Assembly (NCBI RefSeq): GCF_900107725.1
Contig: NZ_FNQO01000002.1
Location: 496,001 to 560,000 of the forward strand
Direction of reading: 5' to 3'
Length of the DNA: 64,000 nucleotides
Source: Microbulbifer marinus
GTDB taxonomy: Bacteria; Pseudomonadota; Gammaproteobacteria; Pseudomonadales; Cellvibrionaceae
In this document: in pieces, positions 27,752-36,892 of the stretch
Layout: the number at the start of each line of letters is the position of its first letter
Position numbering within the stretch: position 1 is the first letter of the stretch
Notes under the pieces: model-generated
Database searches by the model: none
Seen by the model: only the letters and a program-made list of their open reading frames with translations
Told to the model about the DNA's origin: nothing
Position numbers and translations under genes: made by a program

Positions 27752-28012
27752 CTAACTGCTGCGCCGTTTCAGCATACGGAACACAGCGAGGAAGATAATT
27801 GCCCCTATAGTAGCGGTAACGATGTCACCGATACCAAAGCCAGTCACCGGCCCACCAATCCCCACCAGGGAACCCAGCCAGCCGCCGATAAAGGCACCGA
27901 CGATACCGATAACCATCGTGACGATCCAGCCGCCCGGGTCCGGCCCCGGCATGATCCATTTGGCCAGCGCTCCGGCGATCAGTCCGAGAATAATCCAGGA
28001 AAAGATACCCAT
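27752..28012 (-). CDS. GlsB/YeaQ/YmgE family small membrane protein
   Basis: An 86-residue protein with three hydrophobic Gly-rich helices (about 4-22, 30-52, 60-80), starting MGIFSWIILGLIAGALAKWI and ending in a basic RMLKRRSS tail. This matches the transglycosylase-associated (GlsB/YeaQ/YmgE) family. The function is not established; members are often stress-induced. Monocistronic. Confidence 0.9.
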   Translation of the reverse strand: MGIFSWIILGLIAGALAKWIMPGPDPGGWIVTMVIGIVGAFIGGWLGSLVGIGGPVTGFGIGDIVTATIGAIIFLAVFRMLKRRSS

Positions 28013-28200
28013 GGCGATGCTCCGCTCAAAGTGTCCCTACACATATAGCAAAATTTTGCGCCGTAATCGCAGAACACTTCCCACAAATAGCAAATTTTTC
28101 TAATTCTGCAGTTCGATACGCACAGTCACGCGCACCATTGGCCAGCGGCTATTATTTATGAATAATTGCTATCACCAGCAAGCAGCTAATTGTCTACACC

Positions 28201-29124
28201 ATGACACTGAACGAATTGCGCTACATAGTGACCCTGGCTCAGGAACAGCATTTCGGCCGCGCCGCCGAGCGCTGCTATGTCAGCCAGCCGACGCTGTCCA
28301 TCGCGGTGAAGAAGCTGGAGAAGGAACTGGGCGTGGCGCTGTTCGAGCGCTCCAAGACACGCGTGCAGGCAACGCCTCTGGGCGAACGCATCGTCGCCCA
28401 GGCGCAACTGGTGCTGGAGCAGTCCGCCGCAATCAAGGACATCGCCAGCGCCGGCAAGGACCAGCTGGCCAGCCCGCTGTCGGTGGGCGCCATCTTCACC
28501 ATCGGACCCTACCTGTTCCCACACTTTATTCCGCAGTTGCAGCGGCTGGCGCCGGATATGCCACTCTATGTGGAGGAAGGCTATACCGCCACGCTGCGCC
28601 AGCGTCTGCGCAAGGGTGAGCTGGACGCAATCATCATCGCACTGCCGTTCACCGAGCCGGATGTGGTCACCCAGCCGCTGTACGACGAGCCGTTCGTGGT
28701 GCTGATGCCCGCGGGCCATCCGCTGGCGGAGCAGCAGAGCATCTCACCCGAGCAACTGTCCCAGGACAATGTGCTGCTGTTGGGGGAAGGGCACTGTTTC
28801 CGCGACCAGGTACTCGAGGCCTGCCCACAGCTGCAGCAGACGATCGAGAAAGAGTCCAGTAACGGCCGCATCCGCACCGCCGCGGATGGCAGCTCGCTGG
28901 AAACCCTGCGCCATATGGTAGCCTCCGGCCTCGGTATCACCGTGTTGCCGATGTCCGCCGCGACAGCCTCCCAGTACGCCAGCGGCCTGCTGGAAACCCG
29001 GCCGTTTACGCCGCCGAGCCCGCGGCGCACGGTGGCGCTCGCCTGGCGTGCAAGCTTTCCGCGCCACCGCGCCATCGACATACTGCGCGAGGCCATCGGC
29101 CAGTGCCACCTGAGCGAGGAATAA
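28201..29124 (+). CDS. oxyR: Hydrogen peroxide sensor/regulator OxyR
   Basis: A 307-residue LysR-type regulator. The N-terminal winged HTH covers about 1-62 (LNELRYIVTLAQEQHFGRAAERCYVS). The redox pair is visible as Cys199 and Cys208 in GEGHCFRDQVLEACP, the same positions as in E. coli OxyR, so it should sense peroxide by disulfide formation. It is followed after 7 bases by recG, an oxyR-recG pair known from Pseudomonas. 188 bases separate it from the divergent GlsB-like gene. Confidence 0.96.
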   Translation: MTLNELRYIVTLAQEQHFGRAAERCYVSQPTLSIAVKKLEKELGVALFERSKTRVQATPLGERIVAQAQLVLEQSAAIKDIASAGKDQLASPLSVGAIFTIGPYLFPHFIPQLQRLAPDMPLYVEEGYTATLRQRLRKGELDAIIIALPFTEPDVVTQPLYDEPFVVLMPAGHPLAEQQSISPEQLSQDNVLLLGEGHCFRDQVLEACPQLQQTIEKESSNGRIRTAADGSSLETLRHMVASGLGITVLPMSAATASQYASGLLETRPFTPPSPRRTVALAWRASFPRHRAIDILREAIGQCHLSEE

Positions 29125-29131
29125 AGGGCCA

Positions 29132-31234
29132 GTGTCAGCCGAGCGAACCGTGAACAACCTGGCGGAACTGCCGGTAACGGCGCTGAAGGGGGTCGGCGAC
29201 AAGTTTGCCCAGGTACTGGCCAAGCTGCATATCGCCACCGTGCAGGACCTGCTGTTCCACCTGCCGCTGCGCTACCAGGACCGCACCCGCATCACGCCGA
29301 TAGCGGCGCTGTTGCCCGGCGTGGACGCCGTGATCGAGGGCGAAGTGCGCGCCGCCGACGTCGTGTTCGGCCGCCGCCGCAGCCTGATGGTGCGACTGCA
29401 GGACGGCAGCGGCACCATCTCCCTGCGCTATTTCCACTTCACCGCTGCCCAGAAAGACCGCTTTGCCCGCGGCAGCCGCCTGCGTTGTTACGGCGAAGCG
29501 CGTCGCGGCGCCGCCGGCCTGGAGCTCTACCACCCGGAAACCGAACTGGTCGGTGCCGAAGCGCCCGACACGCCGGAGACACTGACCCCGGTTTACCCGC
29601 TGACCGAGGGCGTCAGCCAGGCGCGTCTGCGCGGTCTCGCGCAACAGGCGCTGGCACTGCTGGACCAGGGCGGCGTCAGCGAGTTACTGCCGACCGAGCT
29701 GCTGCCGGCGTCGCTGCGCTACCCGCTTAAAGAAGCGCTGCGCTATCTGCATTCACCGCCGGCCGGCGCCGACCTGGCACAGCTGGCGACAGGCGTGCAC
29801 CCGGCCCAGCAGCGGCTGGCGCTGGAGGAACTGCTCGCCCATCACCTGAGCCTGCTGGAGCTGCGGCGCAGCAATTCAGCCATTTCCGCACCACCGCTGC
29901 CGGTCAACGAGGCGCTGGAGCGCGACTTCCTCAGCCGACTGCCTTTCTCCCTGACCGGCGCACAACAGCGGGTATCGGCGGAGATCGCTGCGGATCTGGC
30001 CCGCAGCCGCCCGATGATGCGGCTGTTGCAGGGGGATGTCGGTGCCGGCAAGACCCTGGTCGCCGCACTCGCCGCACTGAAGGGGATCGGCGCCGGCGCC
30101 CAGGTGGCGGTGATGGCACCGACGGAAATCCTCGCCGAACAGCACCGGCGCAATTTCAGCGCCTGGCTGGAGCCGCTCGGTATCTCGGTGGCGCAACTGA
30201 CCGGCAGCCTGAAGGCCGCCGAACGCCGCAGTGAGCTGGCGGCCGTAGCCAGCGGCGCGGCGCAGCTGATAGTGGGCACTCACGCACTGTTTCAGCCCGA
30301 AGTGGCGTTTCACAACCTTGCCCTGGTCATCATCGACGAGCAGCACCGCTTCGGCGTGCGCCAGCGGCTGGAGCTGCGCGAGAAGGGCGCCGCCACCGGC
30401 ACCGCCGGCAGACTGCAGCCACACCAGCTGATCATGACCGCGACGCCGATCCCGCGCACCCTGGCCATGTCCGCCTTTGCCGACCTGGACTGCTCGGTGA
30501 TCGACGAACTGCCGCCCGGGCGCCAGCCGATCAACACCGTGGCCATCTCCAACGAGCGCCGCGACCAGGTAATGGAGCGGGTGCAGGGCGCCGTGGCCGA
30601 GGGTCGTCAGGCCTACTGGGTCTGCACCCTGATCGAGGAATCCGAGAGCCTGCAGGCCCAGGCCGCCGAAACCACGGCCAACGAACTGGCGGAGATGTTG
30701 CAGGGCGTGCGAATCGCGCTGGTACACGGGCGCCTCAAGCCCGACGAGAAAGAGCGGGTCATGACTGCCTTCAAGGCCGGCGAGGTGGATCTGCTGGTGG
30801 CCACCACGGTGATCGAAGTCGGCGTCGACGTGCCCAACGCCAGCCTGATGATTATCGAAAACCCGGAACGTCTCGGCCTCGCGCAGCTGCACCAGTTGCG
30901 CGGCCGCGTCGGCCGCGGCTCCATCGCCAGTCACTGCGTGCTGCTGTACGGCACGCCGCTGTCGCAGAACGGTCGCGCGCGCCTGCAGGCGCTGCGCCAG
31001 CACAGCGACGGCTTCGCCATTGCCGAGGAGGACCTGCGCCTGCGCGGCCCCGGCGAGATCCTCGGCACCCGCCAGACCGGCGAGATACAGCACCGCATCG
31101 CCGACCTGCAGCGGGATGCGCAGCTGTTGCCGCAAGTACAGAAGATCGCCGCCTCGCCACTACTGGACGAGGAATTGCGCCGTCAGCTGATCGCCCGCTG
31201 GCTGCAGAACAAGCCGCGCTTCGCCGAAGCCTGA
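29132..31234 (+). CDS. recG: ATP-dependent DNA helicase RecG
   Basis: A 700-residue branch-migrating helicase. The wedge/OB domain is at about 10-150 (ALKGVGDKFAQVLAKL, FHLPLRYQDRT). The helicase core has the P-loop LLQGDVGAGKTLVAALAAL (about 300-318), the DEQH box IIDEQHRFGVRQR (about 398-410), TATPIPRTLAMS, and the C-terminal QLHQLRGRVGRG motif. It rescues stalled forks and resolves D-loops/R-loops. The start is the GTG at 29132, 7 bases after the oxyR stop, so the two genes probably share a transcript. Confidence 0.97.
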   Translation: MSAERTVNNLAELPVTALKGVGDKFAQVLAKLHIATVQDLLFHLPLRYQDRTRITPIAALLPGVDAVIEGEVRAADVVFGRRRSLMVRLQDGSGTISLRYFHFTAAQKDRFARGSRLRCYGEARRGAAGLELYHPETELVGAEAPDTPETLTPVYPLTEGVSQARLRGLAQQALALLDQGGVSELLPTELLPASLRYPLKEALRYLHSPPAGADLAQLATGVHPAQQRLALEELLAHHLSLLELRRSNSAISAPPLPVNEALERDFLSRLPFSLTGAQQRVSAEIAADLARSRPMMRLLQGDVGAGKTLVAALAALKGIGAGAQVAVMAPTEILAEQHRRNFSAWLEPLGISVAQLTGSLKAAERRSELAAVASGAAQLIVGTHALFQPEVAFHNLALVIIDEQHRFGVRQRLELREKGAATGTAGRLQPHQLIMTATPIPRTLAMSAFADLDCSVIDELPPGRQPINTVAISNERRDQVMERVQGAVAEGRQAYWVCTLIEESESLQAQAAETTANELAEMLQGVRIALVHGRLKPDEKERVMTAFKAGEVDLLVATTVIEVGVDVPNASLMIIENPERLGLAQLHQLRGRVGRGSIASHCVLLYGTPLSQNGRARLQALRQHSDGFAIAEEDLRLRGPGEILGTRQTGEIQHRIADLQRDAQLLPQVQKIAASPLLDEELRRQLIARWLQNKPRFAEA

Positions 31235-31397
31235 CTATCTGGTCCGTTTTCAGTACCAACGCACCATTTCTGGTCACCAATTTTTTTGCGCTATGCCTGC
31301 ACTGATGGCAGCCTGACCTCACAGTGACAAGAGCGTCGGCAAACGGCGACATAATTCTAATAACAGCGATCATCTGAGAGATCTCAGGGAGAGTCTC

Positions 31398-32084
31398 GTG
31401 CACTACCCCCCTCTGAACAGGCTGATGCAGGTCGGCCTGCTGACTCTATGTGTGAACAGCGCCGCCCTGGCGCAAGGTGGCTTCCTCGGTATAGGCGGCG
31501 ACAAACAAATCCCCAGCGTGACACTGGCCCCGGCGGAAGTCGCGGTGGATGTGCCAACACCGGTACAGGGTAACAACCTGGCGCTGCTGCTGGCCCAGGC
31601 CGGTAGCGGCAACGGCCTCAGCGCACTGAAGGAAGAAGCCGGCCGGCAATTCAGCATTCAGCTGCAGCGCGAATTGCACGGCCAGCTGGAAGAACTCCTC
31701 GCCGATGAGGGAGTGCCGTTGGTGCAACAAAACGGCCAGTTGACGTTGTACAGCTTCTTCGATGTCTCGGTCAGCAAGCAGCTCAGTGACCTGAAAAATT
31801 CTGGCAAATACGAACTCGAGCGCGGCACGCTGACCCTGTCCGGCGATTTTCACTATCGGCTGCAGAACGCCGCCGGCACCACCGCGCACGAGCAGCGCAT
31901 CGATATCGCCGAGCTGCGGGTAAAGGAAAAATACCGGGTGAAAACGCCGCTCGGCGGTGGCGAGGTCGACGACACCACCGACGCGGCTATTGAGGAGGCA
32001 CTGGTCGAGATGGTGGAGCGGGTTCTCGATCGTATCGAGGACGAACTCGAACCGGAACAGTTGCGTGCTCTGGCGGCGCTGTGA
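31398..32084 (+). CDS. Secreted protein of unknown family, tandem paralogue A
   Basis: A 228-residue exported protein with a GTG start preceded by AGGGAGAGTCTC. The signal peptide covers about residues 1-25. The mature sequence begins with a Gly-rich GGFLGIGGD stretch, has a PAEVAVDVPTPVQGNNLALLLAQAG segment, a helical middle and an acidic C-terminal helix (EEALVEMVERVLDRIEDELEPEQL). The next gene encodes a paralogue with the same layout and the same leader GGGAGAGTC. I do not recognise the family. A periplasmic or surface role is inferred. Confidence 0.7.
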   Translation: MHYPPLNRLMQVGLLTLCVNSAALAQGGFLGIGGDKQIPSVTLAPAEVAVDVPTPVQGNNLALLLAQAGSGNGLSALKEEAGRQFSIQLQRELHGQLEELLADEGVPLVQQNGQLTLYSFFDVSVSKQLSDLKNSGKYELERGTLTLSGDFHYRLQNAAGTTAHEQRIDIAELRVKEKYRVKTPLGGGEVDDTTDAAIEEALVEMVERVLDRIEDELEPEQLRALAAL

Positions 32085-32270
32085 TTTCACCACCGCGAGC
32101 CCGACATTGCCCAGAATTTCTTTGGCACGGCTCAAATGATGAAAAATGACCTTTGGGTCGAGGAATTTTTTGCCTGCTCGCAGCGGTAGTGGCAGCCTTG
32201 TGTTGCTTAGAGTGATTTAACAGCGAAATCAATTCACCTTTATCGACAATAAGAAACTTGGGAGAGTCCG

Positions 32271-32960
32271 GTGACGAAATTCACCAAGCACGGACTGCTA
32301 CTGACCGGTCTACTGCTTTTTTCAACTGCCTCCGCCGCCCAACCTCAGGGCCGCTTTCTCGGTTTCGGCGGCGGCGACGACGAGAACCCGAGCCTCAAAA
32401 TCCGCCCGGCCGAAATCGCCATCGATGTGCCCATGCCGGTCAACAGCGCCAGCCTGGCCATACTGCTGGCCCAGGCGGGCGACGGCGGCAACCTGAGTTC
32501 GATGAAACAGGCCGCGCTGCGCAAGTACCACAGCCACCTGGAAGCCGAGCTGAATGCGCGGCTGCAGGCGTTTTTCGCCGATGAGGAGATACCGCTGGTG
32601 GAGCGGGAGGGGCTGCTGTCCCTGCGCAACCAGCTGCAGGTGACCGTCGTAAAACACTTCAGCGATCTGCAGAGCGTCGACGGCCTCGATCTCGAGCGCG
32701 GCACCGTGGAAGTTTCCGGCAAGTTTCACTACGAACTCAGAAGCTTTCACGACCACGTGCTGAGCGAACGCAGCCTGGATCTGGCGGATTTGCGGATCCG
32801 GGAAAAATACCGGGTGAAGACTGCCGGGGATGGCAGTACCGTGGAAGACAGCACCGAAGAAGCCATCAAGCTGGCGCTGTCGGAAATGGTGGACGAAATT
32901 GTCGACGAGATCGAGGATGATCTGGAAGCCGACGAGTTGCGCGATCTGCTCTCGGGTTGA
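32271..32960 (+). CDS. Secreted protein of unknown family, tandem paralogue B
   Basis: A 229-residue paralogue of the protein at 31398. It starts at GTG after GGGAGAGTCCG and has a signal peptide (about 1-23). It shares GRFLGFGGGDD, PAEIAIDVPMPVNSASLAILLAQAG, the LRIREKYRVKT motif (paralogue A: LRVKEKYRVKT) and the acidic C-terminal helix ending EIEDDLEADELRDLL. It arose by tandem duplication with later divergence. 186 non-coding bases, more A/T-rich than the genes, separate the copies and may hold a second promoter. Confidence 0.7.
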   Translation: MTKFTKHGLLLTGLLLFSTASAAQPQGRFLGFGGGDDENPSLKIRPAEIAIDVPMPVNSASLAILLAQAGDGGNLSSMKQAALRKYHSHLEAELNARLQAFFADEEIPLVEREGLLSLRNQLQVTVVKHFSDLQSVDGLDLERGTVEVSGKFHYELRSFHDHVLSERSLDLADLRIREKYRVKTAGDGSTVEDSTEEAIKLALSEMVDEIVDEIEDDLEADELRDLLSG

Positions 32961-33005
32961 TCGTCAGTAACTGACGGGAGTGCGCAGCGCGCACCCCCGA
33001 TTCCC

Positions 33006-34310
33006 TCACTGTGCGGTTGCGGTGCCGCGGCCGTCGGCAACACTGTTGTAGTTGCGGTCGTAGAAAGTTTCCTCGGACAGCGCGCCCTCGCTTTTCGCCA
33101 CTATCGTACTCACCACCGAATCACCGGTAATATTCACGGCGGTGCGCACCATATCCAGCAGGCGATCGACGCCCATTACAATCGCAATGCCTTCGAGGGG
33201 CAGCCCCACCTGCTGCAACACCATCGCCAGCATGATCAGCCCGACACCGGGTACCCCGGCGGTGCCGATCGACGCGAGGGTCGCGGTGAGAACGACCGTC
33301 AGATAACCCATCAGGCCGATCTCGATACCGTACATCTGCGCGATAAAAGCCGTCGCCACGCCCTGCATGATCGCGGTGCCGTCCATATTGATGGTGGCGC
33401 CGAGCGGCACCGTGAATGCGGCCACCTTGTTATCCACCCCGAGGCGCTTCTCCACGGTGGACAGGGTAACCGGCAGCGTGGCGGCGGAGGAGGCGGTACT
33501 GAACGCGAATACCATCGCCGGGCGCATCTTCTTGATCAGCTCGATCGGATTGAGCCCGGACAGCAGTTTCAGCAGCAGCGAATAAACACCCAGGGCGTGC
33601 AGCAACAGCGTGCCGAGCACCACCAGGAAGTACTTGCCGAGATCCAGGATGAACTCGACACCGAGGGTCGCGAAGGTTTTCACCAGCAGCGCAAACACGC
33701 CATAGGGTGCAAAGACCATCAGCACCCCGACCATGCGCAGGATCACCTCGTTGAGGTCATTGAAAAAGGCGGCAACGCGCTGACCCGGCGCGCCACAGCG
33801 GGAGATCGCATAGCCCATCAGCAGCGCAAACACGATGATCTGCAGCATGTTGCCCTGGGCCATCGCCGCGATCGGGTTGGTCGGGAAGATATTGACCAGC
33901 ACGTCGGACAGCGGCGGCGATTCCTTGGGTTCGAAAGCCCCGCCCGGAGCCACATCCACGCCGACACCAGGCTGGATGATCAGCGCCATGCACAGCGCCA
34001 GCGTGATCGCCGCGGCAGTGGTCAGCAGATACAGCAGTACCGTTTTGCCGGCCAGCGGGCCGATGCGGTGACCCTCTGATAGCGCACAGGCACCGCAGAT
34101 CAGCGATACCAGCACGAGCGGCACCACCATCAGTTTCAGCGACGCGATAAAGATACGGCCGACAATATCGAACAGCCCCTCGGTCAGGTAACTGTTGATC
34201 GCGTCGGTGACGCCACTGCCTAGCAACTGGCTGGCATTGAGAAAGTTGAACAGCACACCGACGACAATGCCGAGCAGCATTGCGATCAGGATTTTGGTCG
34301 TGAGGCCCAT
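33006..34310 (-). CDS. Dicarboxylate/amino acid:cation symporter (DAACS)
   Basis: 434 residues from the ATG at 34310 (MGLTTKILIAMLLGIVVGV); the longer frame overlaps the ubiC region. Eight membrane helices and two re-entrant loops are expected. Visible signatures are FSTASSAATLPVTL (serine-rich HP1 loop), the GATINMDGTA motif of the cation/substrate site and the IGTAGVPG HP2 loop. It imports acidic amino acids or dicarboxylates with Na+ or H+. Substrate cannot be set from sequence alone. Divergent from ubiC. Confidence 0.9.
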   Translation of the reverse strand: MGLTTKILIAMLLGIVVGVLFNFLNASQLLGSGVTDAINSYLTEGLFDIVGRIFIASLKLMVVPLVLVSLICGACALSEGHRIGPLAGKTVLLYLLTTAAAITLALCMALIIQPGVGVDVAPGGAFEPKESPPLSDVLVNIFPTNPIAAMAQGNMLQIIVFALLMGYAISRCGAPGQRVAAFFNDLNEVILRMVGVLMVFAPYGVFALLVKTFATLGVEFILDLGKYFLVVLGTLLLHALGVYSLLLKLLSGLNPIELIKKMRPAMVFAFSTASSAATLPVTLSTVEKRLGVDNKVAAFTVPLGATINMDGTAIMQGVATAFIAQMYGIEIGLMGYLTVVLTATLASIGTAGVPGVGLIMLAMVLQQVGLPLEGIAIVMGVDRLLDMVRTAVNITGDSVVSTIVAKSEGALSEETFYDRNYNSVADGRGTATAQ

Positions 34311-34479
34311 GGGACAGCTTCTCTTAGATTCATTGTTGTCATCGCAGCCGAGCACTATAGCCACTGGCGCCGCGTGGGGCAAAATCAGAGCCGCCCGCAT
34401 TGCCGGCACCCATGACCAGCCACCGCCGACCACGGTACAATGCCGCTTTGCGCCTCATGGCAAATTTGCGGAGTTATCG

Positions 34480-35076
34480 TTGTATCAATCTCCATTTGAA
34501 CCCGCCGGCGACTGGCACGCACAGCCGCTGGAGTCACTGCACCGGCAACCGCCGCCGGCATTGCTGCCCTGGCTGCTGCACCCGGGCTCGCTGACGGCCG
34601 CACTCAAGCAGCTGAGCGGTGGCGACTTCCGCGTGCAGGTACTGAGCCAGGGCTGGGAGCAACCGCGACTGGAAGAGCGCCGTGCGCTACATCTGCGCGA
34701 TCGCAGTCGCGCGCTGGTGCGCGAGGTGTTGCTGTTCGGGCGCGGCCGCCCCTGGGTCTACGCCCGCAGCGTGTTGCCGATGCGCAGCCTGCAGGGCAAG
34801 TCGCGCTACCTGCGCAGCCTCGACAGCCGCCCGCTGGGCGAGCTGCTGTTCAGCGAACCGGATATCCGCCGCGGCCCGATCGTGCTGAACCAGCTGCGCC
34901 GCAATCCCTGCAGCGAGCTGCCGGAACTGGCCGCCGAGGGCGACAGCGCCTGGGGGCGGCGTTCCACTTTCTGGCTGCGGGACAAACCGCTGCTGGTGGC
35001 CGAGGTCTTCCTCGGCGACTTCCAGCCCGAACGGGCACCGCATGTGGCCGCCGAAGCCATTGCCGAAATTGAATAA
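34480..35076 (+). CDS. ubiC: Chorismate lyase
   Basis: Makes 4-hydroxybenzoate and pyruvate from chorismate, the first committed step of ubiquinone synthesis. The start was placed at TTG 34480 ([11 protein letters not shown] follows), with GGAG 6 bases upstream; the longer frame extends into the divergent symporter gene. About 198 residues. Family residues are visible: Arg in VYARSVLP (about 88), Glu in [10 protein letters not shown] (about 177). ubiA begins 13 bases downstream, so they are an operon as in E. coli and Pseudomonas. Confidence 0.9.
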   Translation: MYQSPFEPAGDWHAQPLESLHRQPPPALLPWLLHPGSLTAALKQLSGGDFRVQVLSQGWEQPRLEERRALHLRDRSRALVREVLLFGRGRPWVYARSVLPMRSLQGKSRYLRSLDSRPLGELLFSEPDIRRGPIVLNQLRRNPCSELPELAAEGDSAWGRRSTFWLRDKPLLVAEVFLGDFQPERAPHVAAEAIAEIE

Positions 35077-35089
35077 CAGGGGGATCCCC

Positions 35090-35971
35090 GTGATCAGCCA
35101 ACAGATATCCCAGCGCTGGCCCGCCGCACTGCCCTACTGGCAGCTGGCGCGCCTGGACAGACCAATCGGCTCGCTGCTGCTGCTGTGGCCCACCTGGTGG
35201 GCACTTTGGCTGGCGGCGGAGGGCTGGCCCGGACTGCACCTGTTTGTGGTATTCACCCTCGGCGTGCTGCTGATGCGCGCCGCCGGCTGTGCCATCAACG
35301 ACTTCGCCGACCGCAATATCGACGGTCATGTGCAGCGCACCGCCGCGCGGCCACTCGCCACCGGCAGCGTCACCCCGCGCGGCGCCGTGGCACTGTTCGT
35401 CGCGCTGTGCCTGGCCGCCTTTCTGCTGGTGTTGACCACCAACCGGCTGACGATTCTGCTGTCGCTGCCGGCGGCGGCGCTGGCTTTCTGCTACCCGTTC
35501 GCCAAGCGCTTCACCCATATGCCCCAAGTGGTGCTGGGAGCCGCGTTCAGTATGGGTATTCCGATGGCCTTTGCCGCTGCCACCGGCGAAGTGCCGGCGC
35601 AGGCCTGGCTGCTGTATACCGCCAACCTGCTGTGGACCGTGTGCTACGACACCTTTTATGCAATGGTGGATCGCGATGACGACCTGAAAATCGGAGTGAA
35701 ATCCACCGCGATACTGTTCGGCGACATGGACAGGGCGATGACCGGCACACTGCAGCTGCTGGTGCTGTTTGCCCTGCTGCTGATCGGCCAGCGCTTCGAG
35801 CTGGGTGCGCTTTTCTACAGCGGCCTCGCGATCGCCGCGGCCCTGTTCGCCTACCAGCAGTGGCTGATACGGGAAAGGGAACGTAATGCCTGCTTTCGCG
35901 CCTTCCTGAATAACAACTGGGTCGGCGCAGCCGTTTTTGTCGGTATTTTTTCCCACTATCTGGTCAACTAA
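35090..35971 (+). CDS. ubiA: 4-hydroxybenzoate octaprenyltransferase
   Basis: Transfers the polyprenyl tail to 4-hydroxybenzoate in the inner membrane. About 293 residues from the GTG at 35090, with GGGGG 6 bases upstream; the longer frame overlaps ubiC. Eight to nine membrane helices. The two Asp-rich Mg2+-prenyl-PP motifs are present: NDFADRNID (about 67-75) and YAMVDRDDD (about 187-195). Follows ubiC directly. Confidence 0.96.
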   Translation: MISQQISQRWPAALPYWQLARLDRPIGSLLLLWPTWWALWLAAEGWPGLHLFVVFTLGVLLMRAAGCAINDFADRNIDGHVQRTAARPLATGSVTPRGAVALFVALCLAAFLLVLTTNRLTILLSLPAAALAFCYPFAKRFTHMPQVVLGAAFSMGIPMAFAAATGEVPAQAWLLYTANLLWTVCYDTFYAMVDRDDDLKIGVKSTAILFGDMDRAMTGTLQLLVLFALLLIGQRFELGALFYSGLAIAAALFAYQQWLIRERERNACFRAFLNNNWVGAAVFVGIFSHYLVN

Positions 35972-35995
35972 GGGCCGGACGGGGATCACTTTACA

Positions 35996-36014
35996 CTGGT
36001 CATATATTTGTCAT
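35996..36014 (+). promoter_or_regulatory. Pho box upstream of phoB
   Basis: CTGGTCATATATTTGTCAT holds two 7-base direct repeats (TGGTCAT and TTGTCAT) with the 11-base period of PhoB sites. It lies about 70 bases before the phoB start, implying autoregulation. Seen directly; binding is inferred. Confidence 0.7.
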
Positions 36015-36083
36015 GAAAATGCCGTTTAATCCTATTCCGATATTAGGGAAGAAACTGGAAAGTTAAGCGGGTACGGCAGGAAG

Positions 36084-36788
36084 ATGCACAGTAAAACGAT
36101 CCTGATAGTCGACGACGAGGCCCCGGTGCGCGACATGCTGCGCGTGGCACTGGAGATGGCGGACTACCGCTGCATCGAGGCGGAGAACGCGCAGGAAGCC
36201 CACGCGCTGGTCATCGACGAGAAGCCAGACCTGATCCTGCTCGACTGGATGCTGCCGGATGTATCCGGCGTCGAGCTGGCGCGCCGCCTGAAGCGCGACG
36301 AACTGACCGCCTCGCTGCCGATCATCATGCTCACCGCCAAGGGTGAGGAAGACCACAAGATCAAGGGGCTGGAAACCGGCGCCGACGACTACATCACCAA
36401 GCCGTTCTCGCCGCGCGAACTGGTTGCGCGCCTGAAGGCGGTGCTGCGCCGCGCCGGCCCGTCCACTCCGGAGGAGCCGCTGACCGCCGGCGGCCTGGTG
36501 CTGGATCCGCTCAGCCACCGGGTGACCATCAACGGCCAGCCGGTGGAGATGGGGCCGACGGAATTCCGCCTGCTGACTTTCTTCCTGTCCCACCAGGAGC
36601 GCGCCTACACTCGCACCCAGCTGCTGGACCATGTCTGGGGCGGTAACGTCTATGTGGAGGAGCGCACCGTGGACGTGCATATCCGCCGCCTGCGCAAGGC
36701 GCTGGCCGTGGACGGACACGATCGCTATATCCAGACAGTCCGCGGCACCGGCTACCGCTTTTCTGTGCAAACCGCGGAAAAGGTGTGA
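36084..36788 (+). CDS. phoB: Phosphate regulon response regulator PhoB
   Basis: A 234-residue OmpR/PhoB-type regulator. The receiver domain (about 5-120) has the acidic pair DDE at 10-12, the phospho-acceptor Asp54 (LLDWMLPD), and Lys in ITKPFSP. The C-terminal winged helix (about 135-230) includes GPTEFRLLTFFLSH and RTVDVHIRRLRKAL. It activates phosphate-starvation genes after phosphorylation by PhoR. A Pho box precedes it, and phoR follows after 104 bases. Confidence 0.97.
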   Translation: MHSKTILIVDDEAPVRDMLRVALEMADYRCIEAENAQEAHALVIDEKPDLILLDWMLPDVSGVELARRLKRDELTASLPIIMLTAKGEEDHKIKGLETGADDYITKPFSPRELVARLKAVLRRAGPSTPEEPLTAGGLVLDPLSHRVTINGQPVEMGPTEFRLLTFFLSHQERAYTRTQLLDHVWGGNVYVEERTVDVHIRRLRKALAVDGHDRYIQTVRGTGYRFSVQTAEKV

Positions 36789-36892
36789 CAATTTCGCCTG
36801 GAGCGAAATTGGACGCCCACGGGGCGCCTCTGGGTGAGCGCCTGGACGGCGCGAATCAGTTTTCGCGCAAATTTGGTTAAAACGGCATCAAT

